Assembly (NCBI RefSeq): GCF_003985145.1
Contig: NZ_ML133521.1
Coordinates: forward strand, 620,001 to 684,000
Origin: Rhizobium anhuiense
GTDB taxonomy: Bacteria > Pseudomonadota > Alphaproteobacteria > Rhizobiales > Rhizobiaceae
Length of the DNA: 64,000 bases
Direction of reading: 5' to 3'
Position 1 is the stretch's first letter. Every line of letters begins with the position of its first letter. The position numbers and the translations under genes were made by a program. Of the stretch, positions 1 to 9,418 are shown piece by piece. The notes below the pieces were generated by a model. The model saw nothing but the letters and a program-made list of their open reading frames with translations, was not told the origin of the DNA and searched no databases.

Positions 1-1020
1 CAGACGGATGCCTTTTCGCGGCGGGAAGATTGGCGCGAGAAGCATATCGACCACCTCCTCAAGATTGGCAATTGCTGGCAGTGCTGACGGAACTGTCTTG
101 CTACGGGTGATCTGGCTGAAGTCGGCATACTTGACCTTGAGCGTCACCGTCTTGGCGCCGATTTCATTGGCCTCGCAATAGCCCCAGACCTTTTCGATCA
201 GCGACTGAAGCCCGTCGCGCGCGGGTTCATAAGAATGGATGTCGGCAGAGAAAGTGTCTTCCGCACCGACGGATTTCCGCACCCGGTCCGGTCTGACCTG
301 GCGATTGTCGATGCCGCGGGCGATGCCATAAAAATACGGCCCTGACTTTCCGAAATGTTCGACGAGGAAGTCGAGCGTTTTCTCCTTCAGGTCCGCTCCC
401 GTTTCGATCGCGAGCCGATGCATCTTCTCGGCCGTTGCCGGTCCCACGCCATGGAATTTCTTGACGGGAAGCTGTTCGACGAAGGCGGGGCCGTTCTTGG
501 GGGTGATGACGGCCTGGCCGTTCGGCTTGTTGAGGTCGCTTGCCATCTTGGCCAGAAACTTGTTGTAAGAAATTCCCGCCGACGCGTTGAGCCCCGTCGC
601 CGCCTTGATCCTCGCTCGGATCTCTTCGGCGATCTCGGTCGCAATCTCCATGCCCTTCAGGTTTTCGGTGACGTCGAGATAGGCCTCGTCGAGCGACAGT
701 GGCTCGATCATCGGCGTGTATTCGGCGAAAATCGAGCGGATCTGCAACGACACGGCTTTGTAAACATCAAAGCGCGGCTTGACGAAGACAAGGTCCGGGC
801 ATTTCCGCTGGGCGGTCACCGAAGGCATGGCGGAATGGACGCCGAATTTGCGTGCCTCGTAACTGGCGGCCGCCACGACCCCGCGGGCAGCAGGACTGCC
901 GACAGCAACCGGCACACCTCGCAGCTCCGGATTGTCGCGCTGCTCGACCGATGCGTAGAAGGCATCCATGTCGACATGCACGATCTTGCGCGGCCGTTCG
1001 CGGTTGTCTTCGCCTGTCAT
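1..1020 (-). CDS. dinB: DNA polymerase IV (partial, C-terminus off the window)
   Basis: Y-family translesion polymerase that copies damaged templates with low fidelity. The reading frame starts at the ATG at 1020 and reads MTGEDNRERPRKIVHVDMDAF, where the VHVDMDAFY block carries the first catalytic Asp of the family. Further in, a PLSLDEAYLD block supplies the second acidic pair, and helix-hairpin-helix and little-finger sequence follow up to the window edge. About 340 residues are visible, and only the last part of a typical protein is missing. It lies 3 bases downstream of a small Cys-rich gene on the same strand, so the two probably form one transcript that diverges from imuA and could share its LexA-controlled region. 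Family assignment is from clearly visible motifs; SOS control is inferred. Confidence 0.95.
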   Translation of the reverse strand, partial: MTGEDNRERPRKIVHVDMDAFYASVEQRDNPELRGVPVAVGSPAARGVVAAASYEARKFGVHSAMPSVTAQRKCPDLVFVKPRFDVYKAVSLQIRSIFAEYTPMIEPLSLDEAYLDVTENLKGMEIATEIAEEIRARIKAATGLNASAGISYNKFLAKMASDLNKPNGQAVITPKNGPAFVEQLPVKKFHGVGPATAEKMHRLAIETGADLKEKTLDFLVEHFGKSGPYFYGIARGIDNRQVRPDRVRKSVGAEDTFSADIHSYEPARDGLQSLIEKVWGYCEANEIGAKTVTLKVKYADFSQITRSKTVPSALPAIANLEEVVDMLLAPIFPPRKGIRL

Positions 1021-1023
1021 TAT

Positions 1024-1311
1024 CTAGCTTCCATCAGCAAGACCATCACTCAAACATGGGAAGTGTGCTCCACACTTGTCACCTCGCGGCGTCTGCATCC
1101 GCTCGCAGCCCATGGCCATGCGCCGGCGGATTTCCGCGAAGGTGACGCTTGCGCCAAACGCTTTGACCAACAGTTTGCGCTCATGTGTACAATGGCGATC
1201 GCAGAGGAGGCATATGAGTTCGACCACCGGGACCTGGTGATCTTGCAGTCTCGGGATCGTATCTTCCACAAGCCGCGTTCGGCGCATCCAAAAATATTCC
1301 TGTCTCAACAT
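1024..1311 (-). CDS. Small Cys-rich conserved hypothetical protein upstream of dinB
   Basis: Protein of 95 residues, or 87 if the second ATG at 1287 is the start. Its middle reads ICLLCDRHCTHERKLLVKAF and its end contains GCERM and DKCGAHFPCL, so six or seven Cys and His residues could bind zinc or form a compact fold. I do not recognise a named domain. It ends 3 bases before dinB on the same strand, and its upstream side faces imuA across about 145 bases containing a LexA box. The context suggests a damage-induced accessory protein, but no function is shown. No strong ribosome binding site is seen before either start. Confidence 0.6.
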   Translation of the reverse strand: MLRQEYFWMRRTRLVEDTIPRLQDHQVPVVELICLLCDRHCTHERKLLVKAFGASVTFAEIRRRMAMGCERMQTPRGDKCGAHFPCLSDGLADGS

Positions 1312-1398
1312 CCGATTGAATCCGCTGGCGATTTTTATCTTTTGTACCGGCGCTCAACTTCAGCGGGTCATATGCGCATTGACTCATTTATCTCTTCG

Positions 1399-1413
1399 GA
1401 ACAAATACAGAAC
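1399..1413. promoter_or_regulatory. LexA box (alphaproteobacterial type)
   Basis: The sequence is GAAC, seven bases, GAAC, an exact match to the known direct-repeat LexA operator of alphaproteobacteria (GTTC-N7-GTTC on the other strand). It lies 42 bases before the imuA ATG and also upstream of the leftward Cys-rich gene and dinB, so one operator could control both directions. Confidence 0.85.
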
Positions 1414-1454
1414 ATATTGCTGTTACTCAAGCCGAAAACGGGTTGCCCGAGATC

Positions 1455-2213
1455 ATGAAGTCAGCCGTCGCCCCAAACGCCGTCCTCGACGGGCTGCGCG
1501 AGCAGATCGCGCACCTGGAAGGCGCCGGTCGGCGCAGCCGAGGCGTTTTGCCTTTCGGTGTCGCGCAGATCGACGAGCGGCTTCCGGGTGGTGGATTGGC
1601 CTATGGCGCGCTGCACGAATGCGCCGGCGGCGGGACCGGCACCGTCGACGGGGCGGCGGCCGCCCTGTTCGTGAGCGGGATTGCCGCCCGTACCAAAGGC
1701 AAGGTCGTCTGGTGCCTGACACGTCCTGACCTGTTCTTCCCGGCCTTGGCGCAGGCGGGTCTTCATCCGAACCGGGTCGTCTTCGTCGAGTCCGACAAGG
1801 AGGAGGACGTCCTTGCCAATATGGAGGAGGGCCTTTCATACGGCGGCCTCGGGGCGGTGATCGGCGAGATCGTCCGGCTGCCGATGGCCGCGTCCCGGCG
1901 GCTGCAACTCGCAGCCGAGAAGAGCGGCACGATGGCGCTTGCAGTGCGGCGGTGGCGACGGCAGACCGAGGCCAGCGACTTCGGCCAGCCGACGGCGTCG
2001 ACCACGCGCTGGAGGGTGAGCGTCATCCCGAGCGAGGAACTGCCGGTTCCGGGCGTCGGGCGGGCGAGATGGCTTCTGGAACTGATGAGGGTGAAAGCGG
2101 GTGAGTGCGCCGAGTTCGAAGTAGGAGCCTGCGATGCCGAGGGTCGTATCGATATTTTTTCCCGATCTGGCGACGGACAGGATCAGGCGGGCCGATCCCG
2201 CCATTCCCGTTGA
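1455..2213 (+). CDS. imuA: ImuA, SOS mutasome RecA-like protein
   Basis: First gene of the imuA-imuB-dnaE2 cassette, which carries out damage-induced mutagenesis in many bacteria without umuDC. The 252-residue protein has the RecA/SulA-like layout: LPFGVAQIDERLPGGGLAYGALHE near residue 35, a degenerate nucleotide-binding loop, then KGKVVWCLTRPDLFFPALAQAGL. The ATG at 1455 is preferred over an in-frame TTG at 1443. The 3' end overlaps imuB by 80 bases in another frame, so the two are translated from one message. A LexA box lies just upstream. ImuA is thought to help recruit the mutasome to RecA or the replisome. Confidence 0.92.
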   Translation: MKSAVAPNAVLDGLREQIAHLEGAGRRSRGVLPFGVAQIDERLPGGGLAYGALHECAGGGTGTVDGAAAALFVSGIAARTKGKVVWCLTRPDLFFPALAQAGLHPNRVVFVESDKEEDVLANMEEGLSYGGLGAVIGEIVRLPMAASRRLQLAAEKSGTMALAVRRWRRQTEASDFGQPTASTTRWRVSVIPSEELPVPGVGRARWLLELMRVKAGECAEFEVGACDAEGRIDIFSRSGDGQDQAGRSRHSR

Positions 2214-3645
2214 GGAGGCGATCGCCGTCATTTCGAAGAGCGGTTCCAAACGCTGGGTGTCGGCCGCCGATCCCGCGGCCAGAAAGGCTGGCGTTCACGT
2301 GGGCATGCCGGCCGCCAAGGCGCAGGCGCTCTTCCAGGGCCTCCGGATGATCGACGCCGATGCCGCCGCCGATGCAGCGGCGCTCGATCGCATCACCATG
2401 TGGGCGCTCAGCCAGTATTCGCCGATCGTCGCCGTCGACGCGCCGGACGGCATCGTCATGGACACGGAGGGCGCGGACCATCTACAGGGCGGCGAGGAGC
2501 GAATGTTGACGAGCATCGCCAACCGCTTCCGCGCCAAGGGCCTGACGACACGGGTCGCCATCGCCGACACGTGGGGTGCCGCCCACGCATGCGCCAGAGC
2601 GACCAGCCGCGAGACCGTCATGGTTCCGAGGGGCGAGACCCTCCGGGCAGTGGAAAAGCTGCCGATCTCTCTTCTACGGCTTCCTGAGAAGATCGTCGGC
2701 GACCTGCGGACGCTCGGCTTCAAGACAATCGGCGAGCTTGCCAATACTGCTCGCCCACCGCTTACGCTCCGCTTCGGGCCGGAGGTCGGCCGCCGCTTCG
2801 ACCAGATGTTCGGCCGCACGCCTGAGCCGATCGATCCCATTCGAACAGCCGAACTTGTCGAAGTCAGCAGGGCGTTCGCCGAACCTATCGGCGCCGCCGA
2901 GACCATCAACAAGTATGTCGCCCGACTGGTCGTCCAGCTTGTCGATGCGCTGCAGAGAAGGGGGCTCGGCGTCCGTCGCGCAGACCTCATTGTCGAGAAG
3001 GTCGACGGCACCCGGCAAGCCATCCGCGCCGGGACCGCCAAACCCGTGCGCGATGTCGCCTGGCTGACGAAACTGTTCAAAGACAGAACCGAGAAGATCG
3101 AACCCGGCTTCGGTATCGAGAAGATGACGCTAGTGGCGGTCATGGCGGAGCCGCTAGAGGAAGCCCAGAAGACGTCGTCGCTGGTCGAAGACGAGGGTGT
3201 GGACCTCACGCCGCTCATCGACATCTACGGCAACCGTGGCCAGCGGGTCTATCGCGTCGCCCCCTTTGCTTCCGACGTTCCCGAGCGCTCGGTCCGGAGG
3301 ATCAGTGCCGCATCCGATCCGATAGAGGCTGCCTGGGTCAATCACTGGCGCCGGCCCGTCCGCCTGCTTGCGCGACCAGAGCAGGTCGACGTGATGGCGC
3401 TGCTGCCAGACCATCCGCCCGTCTGGATCATGTGGCGGGGCAAGCGCCGGAAGGTGAAGAACGCCGATGGTCCAGAGCGGATCTTCGGCGAATGGTGGGA
3501 ACGCAACTCCGAGATGGCCGCGGTCCGCGACTACTTCGTCATCGAAGATGATGCGGGCGAGCGTCTGTGGATTTTCCGTTCCGGCGACGGCGTGGATCCT
3601 GAAACCGGGAACCATCGGTGGTTCATGCACGGGATCTTTGGCTGA
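2134..3645 (+). CDS. imuB: ImuB, catalytically inactive Y-family polymerase-like protein
   Basis: 503 residues. The start reads [19 protein letters not shown], where active Y-family enzymes have an Asp-centred VDMDAF block, so the catalytic acid is missing as expected for ImuB. Later parts follow the Y-family order: palm/finger region with [17 protein letters not shown], helix-hairpin-helix [13 protein letters not shown] near residue 190, little finger, and a C-terminal tail probably used for beta-clamp and partner contacts. In characterised systems ImuB is the hub that links DnaE2 to the clamp. It overlaps imuA by 80 bases, and its stop codon overlaps the dnaE2 start (TGATG), giving tight translational coupling. 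Confidence 0.93.
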   Translation: MPRVVSIFFPDLATDRIRRADPAIPVEEAIAVISKSGSKRWVSAADPAARKAGVHVGMPAAKAQALFQGLRMIDADAAADAAALDRITMWALSQYSPIVAVDAPDGIVMDTEGADHLQGGEERMLTSIANRFRAKGLTTRVAIADTWGAAHACARATSRETVMVPRGETLRAVEKLPISLLRLPEKIVGDLRTLGFKTIGELANTARPPLTLRFGPEVGRRFDQMFGRTPEPIDPIRTAELVEVSRAFAEPIGAAETINKYVARLVVQLVDALQRRGLGVRRADLIVEKVDGTRQAIRAGTAKPVRDVAWLTKLFKDRTEKIEPGFGIEKMTLVAVMAEPLEEAQKTSSLVEDEGVDLTPLIDIYGNRGQRVYRVAPFASDVPERSVRRISAASDPIEAAWVNHWRRPVRLLARPEQVDVMALLPDHPPVWIMWRGKRRKVKNADGPERIFGEWWERNSEMAAVRDYFVIEDDAGERLWIFRSGDGVDPETGNHRWFMHGIFG

Positions 3646-6600
3646 TGAGATATGCCGAACTCCAGGTCACGACGCATTTCAGCTTTCTCCGGGGAGCGAG
3701 TTCTGCGCAGGAGCTATTCGAGACTGCGAAGATACTGGGAATTGGTGCCGTTGGTGTCGTTGACCGGAATTCGCTTGCCGGGATAGTCCGCGCACTGGAG
3801 GCGTCGCGGTCGACCGGGATCCGGCTCGTCGTCGGCTGTCGGCTCGATCTGCAGGACGGGATGTCGATACTGGTCTATCCCACCGACCGCGTCGCGTACT
3901 CCCGGCTCACGCGCCTGATCACGCTTGGGAAGTCCCGTGGAGGCAAGAACAACTGCATTCTGCATTGGAACGACGTGGTCGCATATGCCGATGGCATGAT
4001 TGGAATCCTCGTGCCGGATCTTGCCGACGAGACCTGTGCCGTCCAGCTTCGGAAGTTGGCCGAGATATTCGGCGATCGCGCCTACCTGTCGCTCTGCCTT
4101 CGACGACGTCCGAACGATCAGCTCCGGCTCCATGAGCTGTCGAACCTCGCAATCCGCTTCAAGGTGAAGACCGTCGTGACCAATGACGTGCTTTTCCATG
4201 AGGCCGGGAGGCGGCAGCTTCAGGATATTGTCACGTGCATCCGGCACAATACGACCATCGATGCCGTTGGTTTCGAGCGCGAGCGCCATGCGGATCGGTA
4301 TCTCAAGCCTCCCGACGAGATGGAGCGCCTGTTCCCGCGCTATCCGGAAGCGCTCAGGCGCACGATCGAGATCGCCGATCGATGCAAGTTCAGCCTCGAA
4401 GAGCTTACCTACCAGTATCCGGAAGAAGCCATCGTCCCCGGCAAGACCGCGCAGGAATCCCTTGAGCACTATCTCTGGGAATGCGTGCCGAACCGCTATC
4501 CGGAAGGCCTGCCGCCGGAGGTGCTGAAGACTGTCCGGCACGAGCTCGCCCTCATCCAGATAATGAAGTATGCCCCGTATTTTTTGACGGTCTTCAGCAT
4601 CGTCAAATATGCGCGCAGCCAAGGTATTCTGTGTCAGGGACGCGGATCGGCGGCGAACTCGGCCGTCTGCTACATCCTCGGTATCACGAGCATTGATCCC
4701 TCGACCAACGATCTTCTGTTCGAGCGCTTCGTTTCGCAGGAACGGGACGAGCCGCCGGATATCGACGTCGACTTCGAGCATGAACGTCGCGAGGAGGTGA
4801 TCCAATGGATCTACAAAACCTATACGCGCGAGAAGGCCGCTCTGTGTGCGACGGTCACCCGCTACCGGGCCAAGGGCGCCATCCGCGATGTCGGCAGGGC
4901 TCTGGGGCTGCCAGAGGACGTGATCAAGGCGCTGTCATCTGGCATGTGGTCATGGTCGGAGGAGGTTCCTGATCAAAACATCCGCGACCTTGGCCTGAAC
5001 CCCGATGATCGCCGTCTTGCACTCACCTTGAGGTTAGCGCAGCAGCTTATGGGCGCGCCTCGACATCTGGGCCAGCATCCAGGCGGCTTTGTGTTGACGC
5101 ATGACAGACTGGACGACCTTGTGCCGATAGAACCCGCCTCGATGAAGGATCGCCAGATCATCGAGTGGGATAAGGATGACGTGGAGGCGTTGAAATTCAT
5201 GAAGGTCGATGTGCTGGCGCTCGGCATGCTCACCTGCATGTCGAAGGCTTTCGACCTGATCCGGGAACACAAGGAGGTCGACCTCGATCTCGCGAAGATC
5301 GAGCAGGAAGACTCGAAGACCTACGCGATGATCAGGCGCGCGGACACGCTCGGAACTTTCCAAATCGAATCCCGCGCGCAGATGTCGATGCTCCCAAGGC
5401 TCCGGCCGCAGACGTTCTACGATCTCGTGGTTCAGGTTGCTATCGTTAGGCCGGGGCCAATCCAAGGCGACATGGTGCACCCCTATCTCCGCCGCCGTGA
5501 AGGCAAGGAAAAGATCGAATACCCGACACCGGAACTGGAGGCCGTTCTCGGGAAGACCCTCGGAGTGCCACTCTTCCAAGAGAGCGCGATGCGCGTGGCT
5601 ATGGTCTGCGCCGGGTTCACGGGCGGGGAAGCCGACCAGCTCCGGAAGAGCATGGCAACCTTCAAGTTCACGGGCGGCGTATCGAGGTTCAAGGACAAGC
5701 TGGTATCCGGGATGGTCAAGAATGGCTACACCGCAGAATTCGCAGAGAAGACCTTCTCACAGCTCGAGGGATTCGGATCCTATGGTTTCCCCGAAAGCCA
5801 TGCGGCCTCGTTCGCTCTCATCGCCTACGCCTCCAGCTTCGTGAAGTGCCATTTTCCGGATGCCTTCTGCGCGGCGCTCCTGAATTCCCAGCCCATGGGC
5901 TTCTATGCTCCCGCGCAGATCGTCGGATGTGCCAAGAACCACGGTGTGCAAATTCTACCGGTCTGTGTGAACCGATCTCGCTGGGATTGCACGCTTGAAC
6001 GCGTCGGCAACGGCGACCGCCATGCCGTTCGTCTCGGGATGCGGATGGTCAAGGGACTGGCGGCCGCCGATGCCGCTCGGATTGTCGCCGCCCGGATGGA
6101 TACGGTATTCGAGAGCATCGACGACATGTGGCGGCGTTCGGCCGTTCCGTCCGAGGCTCTGAAGCAACTCGCCGATGCCGATGCATATCTGCCGTCTCTG
6201 GGGCTTGAGAGACGTGATGCGATTTGGGCGATCAAGGCCCTCCGTGACGAGCCGCTACCTCTGTTCGCGGCCGCTGCCGAGCGCGAGATGAAAGCGATCG
6301 CGGAGCAGCAGGAACCGGAGGTCGCACTCCGGCAGATGACCGACGGGCACAATGTCATCGCCGACTACAGCCACGTCGGGCTGACGCTACGCGAGCATCC
6401 GCTCGCCTTCCTGCGGAAGGATCTGCAGAAGAAGAACATCGTCACGTGCGCGGCAGCGATGAACGCTCGCGACGGCCGCTGGCTGATGACCGCGGGCCTT
6501 GTCCTCGTCAGGCAGAAGCCAGGATCGGCGAAGGGCGTGATGTTCATCACCATCGAGGATGAGACGGGTGCTGCCAACCTGGTCGTCTGGCCATCCTTGT

Positions 6601-6908
6601 TCGAAAAGCGCCGTCGCGTGGTGCTCGGATCATCAATGATGGCGATCAATGGGAAGATCCAGAGGGAGGGTGACGTCGTCCATCTTGTTGCACAGCAGCT
6701 CTTCGACCTGTCCGGCGATCTATCCGGTCTGGCGGATCGCGACACAGGTTTCAGGCTACCGACAGGCAGGGGCGACGAGTTTGCGCATGGCTCTCCCGGA
6801 AGTTCGGATTCGCGGGATCGACCGAAGCCTCTGCCCGAGCCGAGGGATATCTTCGTCAGAGATCTGCACATCGATACGCTGAAAGTGAAGGCGCGAAACT
6901 TCAACTGA
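3645..6908 (+). CDS. dnaE2: Error-prone DNA polymerase DnaE2 (ImuC)
   Basis: C-family polymerase alpha paralogue of 1087 residues, close to the usual DnaE2 length, which performs the mutagenic synthesis step of the ImuA-ImuB-DnaE2 mutasome. The N-terminus [20 protein letters not shown] is the PHP domain. The palm holds [16 protein letters not shown] and, near residue 370, [12 protein letters not shown] with the catalytic Asp pair. An OB-fold follows near residue 940 ([22 protein letters not shown]). The start at 3645 overlaps the imuB stop and is preferred to in-frame codons further upstream. Control by the LexA box at 1399 is inferred from its position. Confidence 0.96.
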   Translation: MRYAELQVTTHFSFLRGASSAQELFETAKILGIGAVGVVDRNSLAGIVRALEASRSTGIRLVVGCRLDLQDGMSILVYPTDRVAYSRLTRLITLGKSRGGKNNCILHWNDVVAYADGMIGILVPDLADETCAVQLRKLAEIFGDRAYLSLCLRRRPNDQLRLHELSNLAIRFKVKTVVTNDVLFHEAGRRQLQDIVTCIRHNTTIDAVGFERERHADRYLKPPDEMERLFPRYPEALRRTIEIADRCKFSLEELTYQYPEEAIVPGKTAQESLEHYLWECVPNRYPEGLPPEVLKTVRHELALIQIMKYAPYFLTVFSIVKYARSQGILCQGRGSAANSAVCYILGITSIDPSTNDLLFERFVSQERDEPPDIDVDFEHERREEVIQWIYKTYTREKAALCATVTRYRAKGAIRDVGRALGLPEDVIKALSSGMWSWSEEVPDQNIRDLGLNPDDRRLALTLRLAQQLMGAPRHLGQHPGGFVLTHDRLDDLVPIEPASMKDRQIIEWDKDDVEALKFMKVDVLALGMLTCMSKAFDLIREHKEVDLDLAKIEQEDSKTYAMIRRADTLGTFQIESRAQMSMLPRLRPQTFYDLVVQVAIVRPGPIQGDMVHPYLRRREGKEKIEYPTPELEAVLGKTLGVPLFQESAMRVAMVCAGFTGGEADQLRKSMATFKFTGGVSRFKDKLVSGMVKNGYTAEFAEKTFSQLEGFGSYGFPESHAASFALIAYASSFVKCHFPDAFCAALLNSQPMGFYAPAQIVGCAKNHGVQILPVCVNRSRWDCTLERVGNGDRHAVRLGMRMVKGLAAADAARIVAARMDTVFESIDDMWRRSAVPSEALKQLADADAYLPSLGLERRDAIWAIKALRDEPLPLFAAAAEREMKAIAEQQEPEVALRQMTDGHNVIADYSHVGLTLREHPLAFLRKDLQKKNIVTCAAAMNARDGRWLMTAGLVLVRQKPGSAKGVMFITIEDETGAANLVVWPSLFEKRRRVVLGSSMMAINGKIQREGDVVHLVAQQLFDLSGDLSGLADRDTGFRLPTGRGDEFAHGSPGSSDSRDRPKPLPEPRDIFVRDLHIDTLKVKARNFN

Positions 6909-6918
6909 AACGGCAATC

Positions 6919-7557
6919 CTACCGAAGGAGACCGTCGCTCCCGAATTCGTCCCATCCGCTCAAGCCGATCGCGGCTTCATCGGCTCGTTCGTTCTGTTTG
7001 GCTTTTTCCTTTTTCTTCAGCGAACGCGTCAGCTTCGCCTGATACGCGGCCCGCCTGCGATTTTCCGCTTTCGCCGCTGCGTCGTCCTCTCGCCATTCAT
7101 CCACTGCGCCACGGTCGAGCAGATCTTCGACGACTCGGGGGTCGAATACGTGAAAGGTGATCTTCCTTGCGCGCCCTTGCAGCCTCACCGTTCGCGTTCC
7201 GGCGCTGGGCAGGCGACCGTCTTCGAGCCAGCGCTTCCGCTCTGATGCCGTGATCGTCAGGATATCCTCGATCTCACGAGGGATGATCGGAAGGTCTGCG
7301 ATGCCGTCCAGTGCGCAGGAAACGGCCGATGCCGTCGCCCTGAATGCTGTCTTCGCAGTCTCTGGCATGACGAGGATGAGCGTGCCTGCCTGCATATCGA
7401 GCGACTTCCGCACCGGGGATGGTAGTCGCGAGCGGATTTCCTGCAGAATTCCCTTCACCCTGACACCAGATCCGAGGGTCGCCACCACGGGAAGTAGCCA
7501 CTCCCTGATCAGCTCGGGATCGTCGGTTTCCTTGCTTTTCGTCTTCGTCTTGGGCAT
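6919..7557 (-). CDS. Conserved hypothetical protein facing dnaE2
   Basis: About 212 residues from the ATG at 7557 (MPKTKTKSKETDDPELIREW). The middle reads like an ordered domain (ELIREWLLPVVATLGSGVRVKGILQEI, then REIEDILTITASERKRWLEDGRLPSAGTRTVRLQGRARKITFHVFD), and the C-terminal third is basic and highly charged with a likely helix (LTRSLKKKEKAKQNERADEA). The ERKRWLEDGRLPSAG stretch looks like a helix-turn-helix or DNA-contacting segment, but I do not recognise the family. It converges on dnaE2, with stops 10 bases apart, and diverges from the small stress-type gene at 7640. An earlier in-frame start would run into that gene, so the ATG at 7557 was chosen. Confidence 0.7.
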   Translation of the reverse strand: MPKTKTKSKETDDPELIREWLLPVVATLGSGVRVKGILQEIRSRLPSPVRKSLDMQAGTLILVMPETAKTAFRATASAVSCALDGIADLPIIPREIEDILTITASERKRWLEDGRLPSAGTRTVRLQGRARKITFHVFDPRVVEDLLDRGAVDEWREDDAAAKAENRRRAAYQAKLTRSLKKKEKAKQNERADEAAIGLSGWDEFGSDGLLR

Positions 7558-7594
7558 GTCGAAGCAAATGGTGTCCAAGGGGTCAAGCGTCAAC

Positions 7595-7619
7595 GGAACT
7601 CGGGAGGATTTCCCACGTT
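7595..7619 (+). promoter_or_regulatory. General-stress (EcfG-type) promoter
   Basis: GGAAC at 7595-7599 and CGTT at 7616-7619, separated by 16 bases, match exactly the known promoter of rhizobial EcfG/RpoE2 sigma factors (GGAAC-N16/17-CGTT). The gene at 7640 starts 20 bases later. Confidence 0.75.
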
Positions 7620-7639
7620 CTCGCAGCGAGGAGGACCCC

Positions 7640-7852
7640 ATGTCTGTGCCAAACGAACCCATCGTGCCGCCGCCATCGCCACCGCCCGTCGACACGCCAC
7701 CGCGCGATCCTGACCGGATACCCGGCGAGGAACCGCTTCCCGATCCCGAGCCCGACGAGGGCGCTTCTCCAAGAACACGCGCTTCCGTACATCGCCCGAC
7801 GTGGGACCTTCTTTGCAGAGGCATTCGTCTTCAGCCGGAGAACGGGCAATGA
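7640..7852 (+). CDS. Small proline-rich hypothetical protein
   Basis: 70 residues, starting MSVPNEPIVPPPSPPPVDTP. The first two thirds are rich in Pro, Asp and Glu and probably unstructured. A strong ribosome binding site (GAGGAGGA) lies 5 bases before the ATG. The stop overlaps the next start (ATGA), so the two genes are coupled. The consensus EcfG-type promoter just upstream suggests induction in the general stress response. Similar short Pro/Asp-rich proteins are common in rhizobia, and no function is known to me. Confidence 0.7.
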   Translation: MSVPNEPIVPPPSPPPVDTPPRDPDRIPGEEPLPDPEPDEGASPRTRASVHRPTWDLLCRGIRLQPENGQ

Positions 7853-8049
7853 CCAAGGACTGGCGCGACGACCTGAGCCTGAAGCTCGAAGATTTCGTCG
7901 ACACGTTCGTGGTTAAAGGCGCAAAGGCAACGGAGGTCTACGATGCCATACAGAACGAACTTGACCGCCTGAGGGTCGCGTACGACCGGGACCCGGATCC
8001 CGCAGACGACCAATCGGACGACGTTGTCGAGGAACCGTCAAACGACTAG
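7849..8049 (+). CDS. Small acidic hypothetical protein
   Basis: 66 residues: MTKDWRDDLSLKLEDFVDTF, a probable helix, then an Asp/Glu-rich tail. The start overlaps the previous stop (ATGA), with GGAG about 9 bases upstream. Being the second gene of a two-gene unit behind an EcfG-type promoter, it is probably a stress-induced protein. No domain is recognised. Confidence 0.7.
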   Translation: MTKDWRDDLSLKLEDFVDTFVVKGAKATEVYDAIQNELDRLRVAYDRDPDPADDQSDDVVEEPSND

Positions 8050-8147
8050 CCGGCTTCCCAGGCCTGACCCACGCGCGGGAAGACGGCCGGCAATCCTTCG
8101 GGAAATTTTCTAGTTGAGACTTGTTGCGGACACACTTCAGGTAGAAC

Positions 8148-8284
8148 TCTCCCACAGGCCTTGCTGATGCGCGCTGAATTCGCTGCTCGCAACGCCGCAT
8201 CGCTGAAATGCTTTTGATCGCGGATGTACTGGCACTGGTCAGAAGGCGATGATGGGTCGGTGCGGTTTCTACCCGGCCTTTTTT
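8148..8284 (+). ncRNA. Candidate small RNA, copy A, with Rho-independent terminator
   Basis: The last ~75 bases closely match the reverse strand at 32955-33040. The shared parts are a GGATGTACTGGCACTGGT block at 8223-8240, then a terminator made of GGTCGG, a short loop, CCGGCC and six T (8255-8284). In the final 36 bases, 32 are identical. Weaker similarity extends up to about 8158. No open reading frame is shared. The 5' end is a guess, since only poor -35/-10 matches are seen near 8114-8145. Two diverged copies that both keep a terminator argue for a trans-acting RNA. It may belong to one of the plasmid-borne alphaproteobacterial sRNA families, but I cannot confirm which. Confidence 0.6.
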
Positions 8285-8299
8285 GTTGCCTGAGAGGCC

Positions 8300-8312
8300 G
8301 GGGGGGGGGGGG
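8300..8312. repeat. Homopolymer of 13 G
   Basis: Uninterrupted run of 13 G between the copy A terminator and the stop of the leftward small gene at 8326. It is prone to slippage or sequencing error and does not disturb a recognised gene. Confidence 0.9.
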
Positions 8313-8325
8313 TCCTCAGGGCGGA

Positions 8326-8589
8326 TCAGTGCCACGTATCCAACGACGGCTCGTCGTCCTCGAAGTTTCCATTGCTGGCAGCATCGTACGAGTTGATGCT
8401 GCGGCCGCCGCCACGCGTGCCATATGCCGTCAACTGAACCATGACCTCTTTCGCACGCTCAATGGCCTCGTCTTCGCTTGCAGCGTGACCGTCTGCGACC
8501 TTGATCGACACCACTTCACCGTCGTCGCCGACGAAATCTATCCGCCAGCCCGTCCTCTCGTGTGCAACCTTGGTTTCCAGCAAGTGCAT
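8326..8589 (-). CDS. Small conserved protein downstream of ku
   Basis: 87 residues from MHLLETKVAHERTGWRIDFV. The pattern of a short beta strand (GWRIDFVGDDGEVVSIKVAD), then a helix (SEDEAIERAKEVMVQLTAYG), resembles the small DUF2188/YdaS-like alpha-beta proteins often found beside ku or ligD, but I cannot name the family with certainty. The start lies inside the last codons of the first ku gene, so it is probably the third gene of the ku operon. A longer frame exists upstream but overlaps ku further. Confidence 0.65.
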   Translation of the reverse strand: MHLLETKVAHERTGWRIDFVGDDGEVVSIKVADGHAASEDEAIERAKEVMVQLTAYGTRGGGRSINSYDAASNGNFEDDEPSLDTWH

Positions 8590-8593
8590 GTGA

Positions 8594-9406
8594 CTACCCG
8601 GCCTTCCTGCCTTTGAGATCGGCCTCGACGCTCTTCCGGAGCGCATCCATGATACTGACCACATTCGACTTCGGTGCGGATTCGGCCGCTTTCCCCGTCG
8701 CCGTTTTTTTCGGTTTCAACGCCTTTTTCTTCTCGTCGATGAGCTTCAGCAGGCTGGTCTGGATGGGATCGCTGACCATGTCCGGCGACCAGCGCGCGGT
8801 CTTCTGCTTGATGAGCTTCTGGACGAGCGGAATGAGATCCGGATCTGCGTGCTCGTCGATTTGCTCGAAGTAATTCTCCTCCGGTCGAACCTCGTCGCCG
8901 AAACGCAGCGTCCAGAGCACGATTCCTTCGCCGCGCGGTTCCAGGACGACCGCCCGCTCTCGGCGGCCTATCACGAGCTTCGACACACCGAAAACCTTGT
9001 CGGCCTTCATGGCATCCCTGATCACCGCAAATGCCTCGTTGCCGACGGCGTCGCCCGGCATCAGGTAATGCGGCTTCTCAAGGTAGATCCACTCGATGCT
9101 GTCGGCCGGGACGAACTTGTCGATGTCGATCGTCTTCACCGTGTCGAGCGCAACGGCATCCAGATCGTCCTCGGTGAGGATAACGTAGTCGTTCTCTCCG
9201 CGAGCGTAGCCCTTGGCTTCGTTCTCGTCCTTGACGGGCTTGCCCGTGACGGAATCGATGTATCGGGAGACGATGCGGTTGCCCGTCTCCTTGTTAAGTG
9301 TATGGAAGCGAACCTTCTCGCTTTCGCTCGTGGCCGGGGTCATGGCCACGGGGCAGGTGACCAGGGAGAGTTTGAGATAGCCTTTCCAGTAATATTTCGG
9401 AGCCAT
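8594..9406 (-). CDS. ku: Ku protein, non-homologous end joining
   Basis: 270 residues, a normal length for bacterial Ku, which forms a dimer that encircles DNA ends and recruits LigD. The start MAPKYYWKGYLKLSLVTCPV is the standard opening of the core. RFHTLNKETGNRIVSRYIDS, DIDKFVPADSIEWIYLEKPHYL and VGRRERAVVLEPRGEGIVLWTLRF-type blocks follow. The C-terminus is short and Lys-rich (KKKALKPKK...LKGRKAG), as expected for LigD recruitment and DNA threading. It lies 12 bases after a second ku gene in the same direction. Rhizobia often carry paired ku genes whose products form heterodimers, so this pair probably acts together with the ligD at 34206. Confidence 0.96.
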   Translation of the reverse strand: MAPKYYWKGYLKLSLVTCPVAMTPATSESEKVRFHTLNKETGNRIVSRYIDSVTGKPVKDENEAKGYARGENDYVILTEDDLDAVALDTVKTIDIDKFVPADSIEWIYLEKPHYLMPGDAVGNEAFAVIRDAMKADKVFGVSKLVIGRRERAVVLEPRGEGIVLWTLRFGDEVRPEENYFEQIDEHADPDLIPLVQKLIKQKTARWSPDMVSDPIQTSLLKLIDEKKKALKPKKTATGKAAESAPKSNVVSIMDALRKSVEADLKGRKAG

Positions 9407-9418
9407 CGTCTAATCTCC

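Noticed and set aside
355-1458. Long rightward frame across dinB and its neighbour
   Set aside because: It lies antisense to dinB, whose motifs are unmistakable, and has no recognisable domain.
8300-8312. G13 tract as a possible phase-variation switch
   Set aside because: It is not in or directly upstream of a recognised gene, so no expression switch can be argued.
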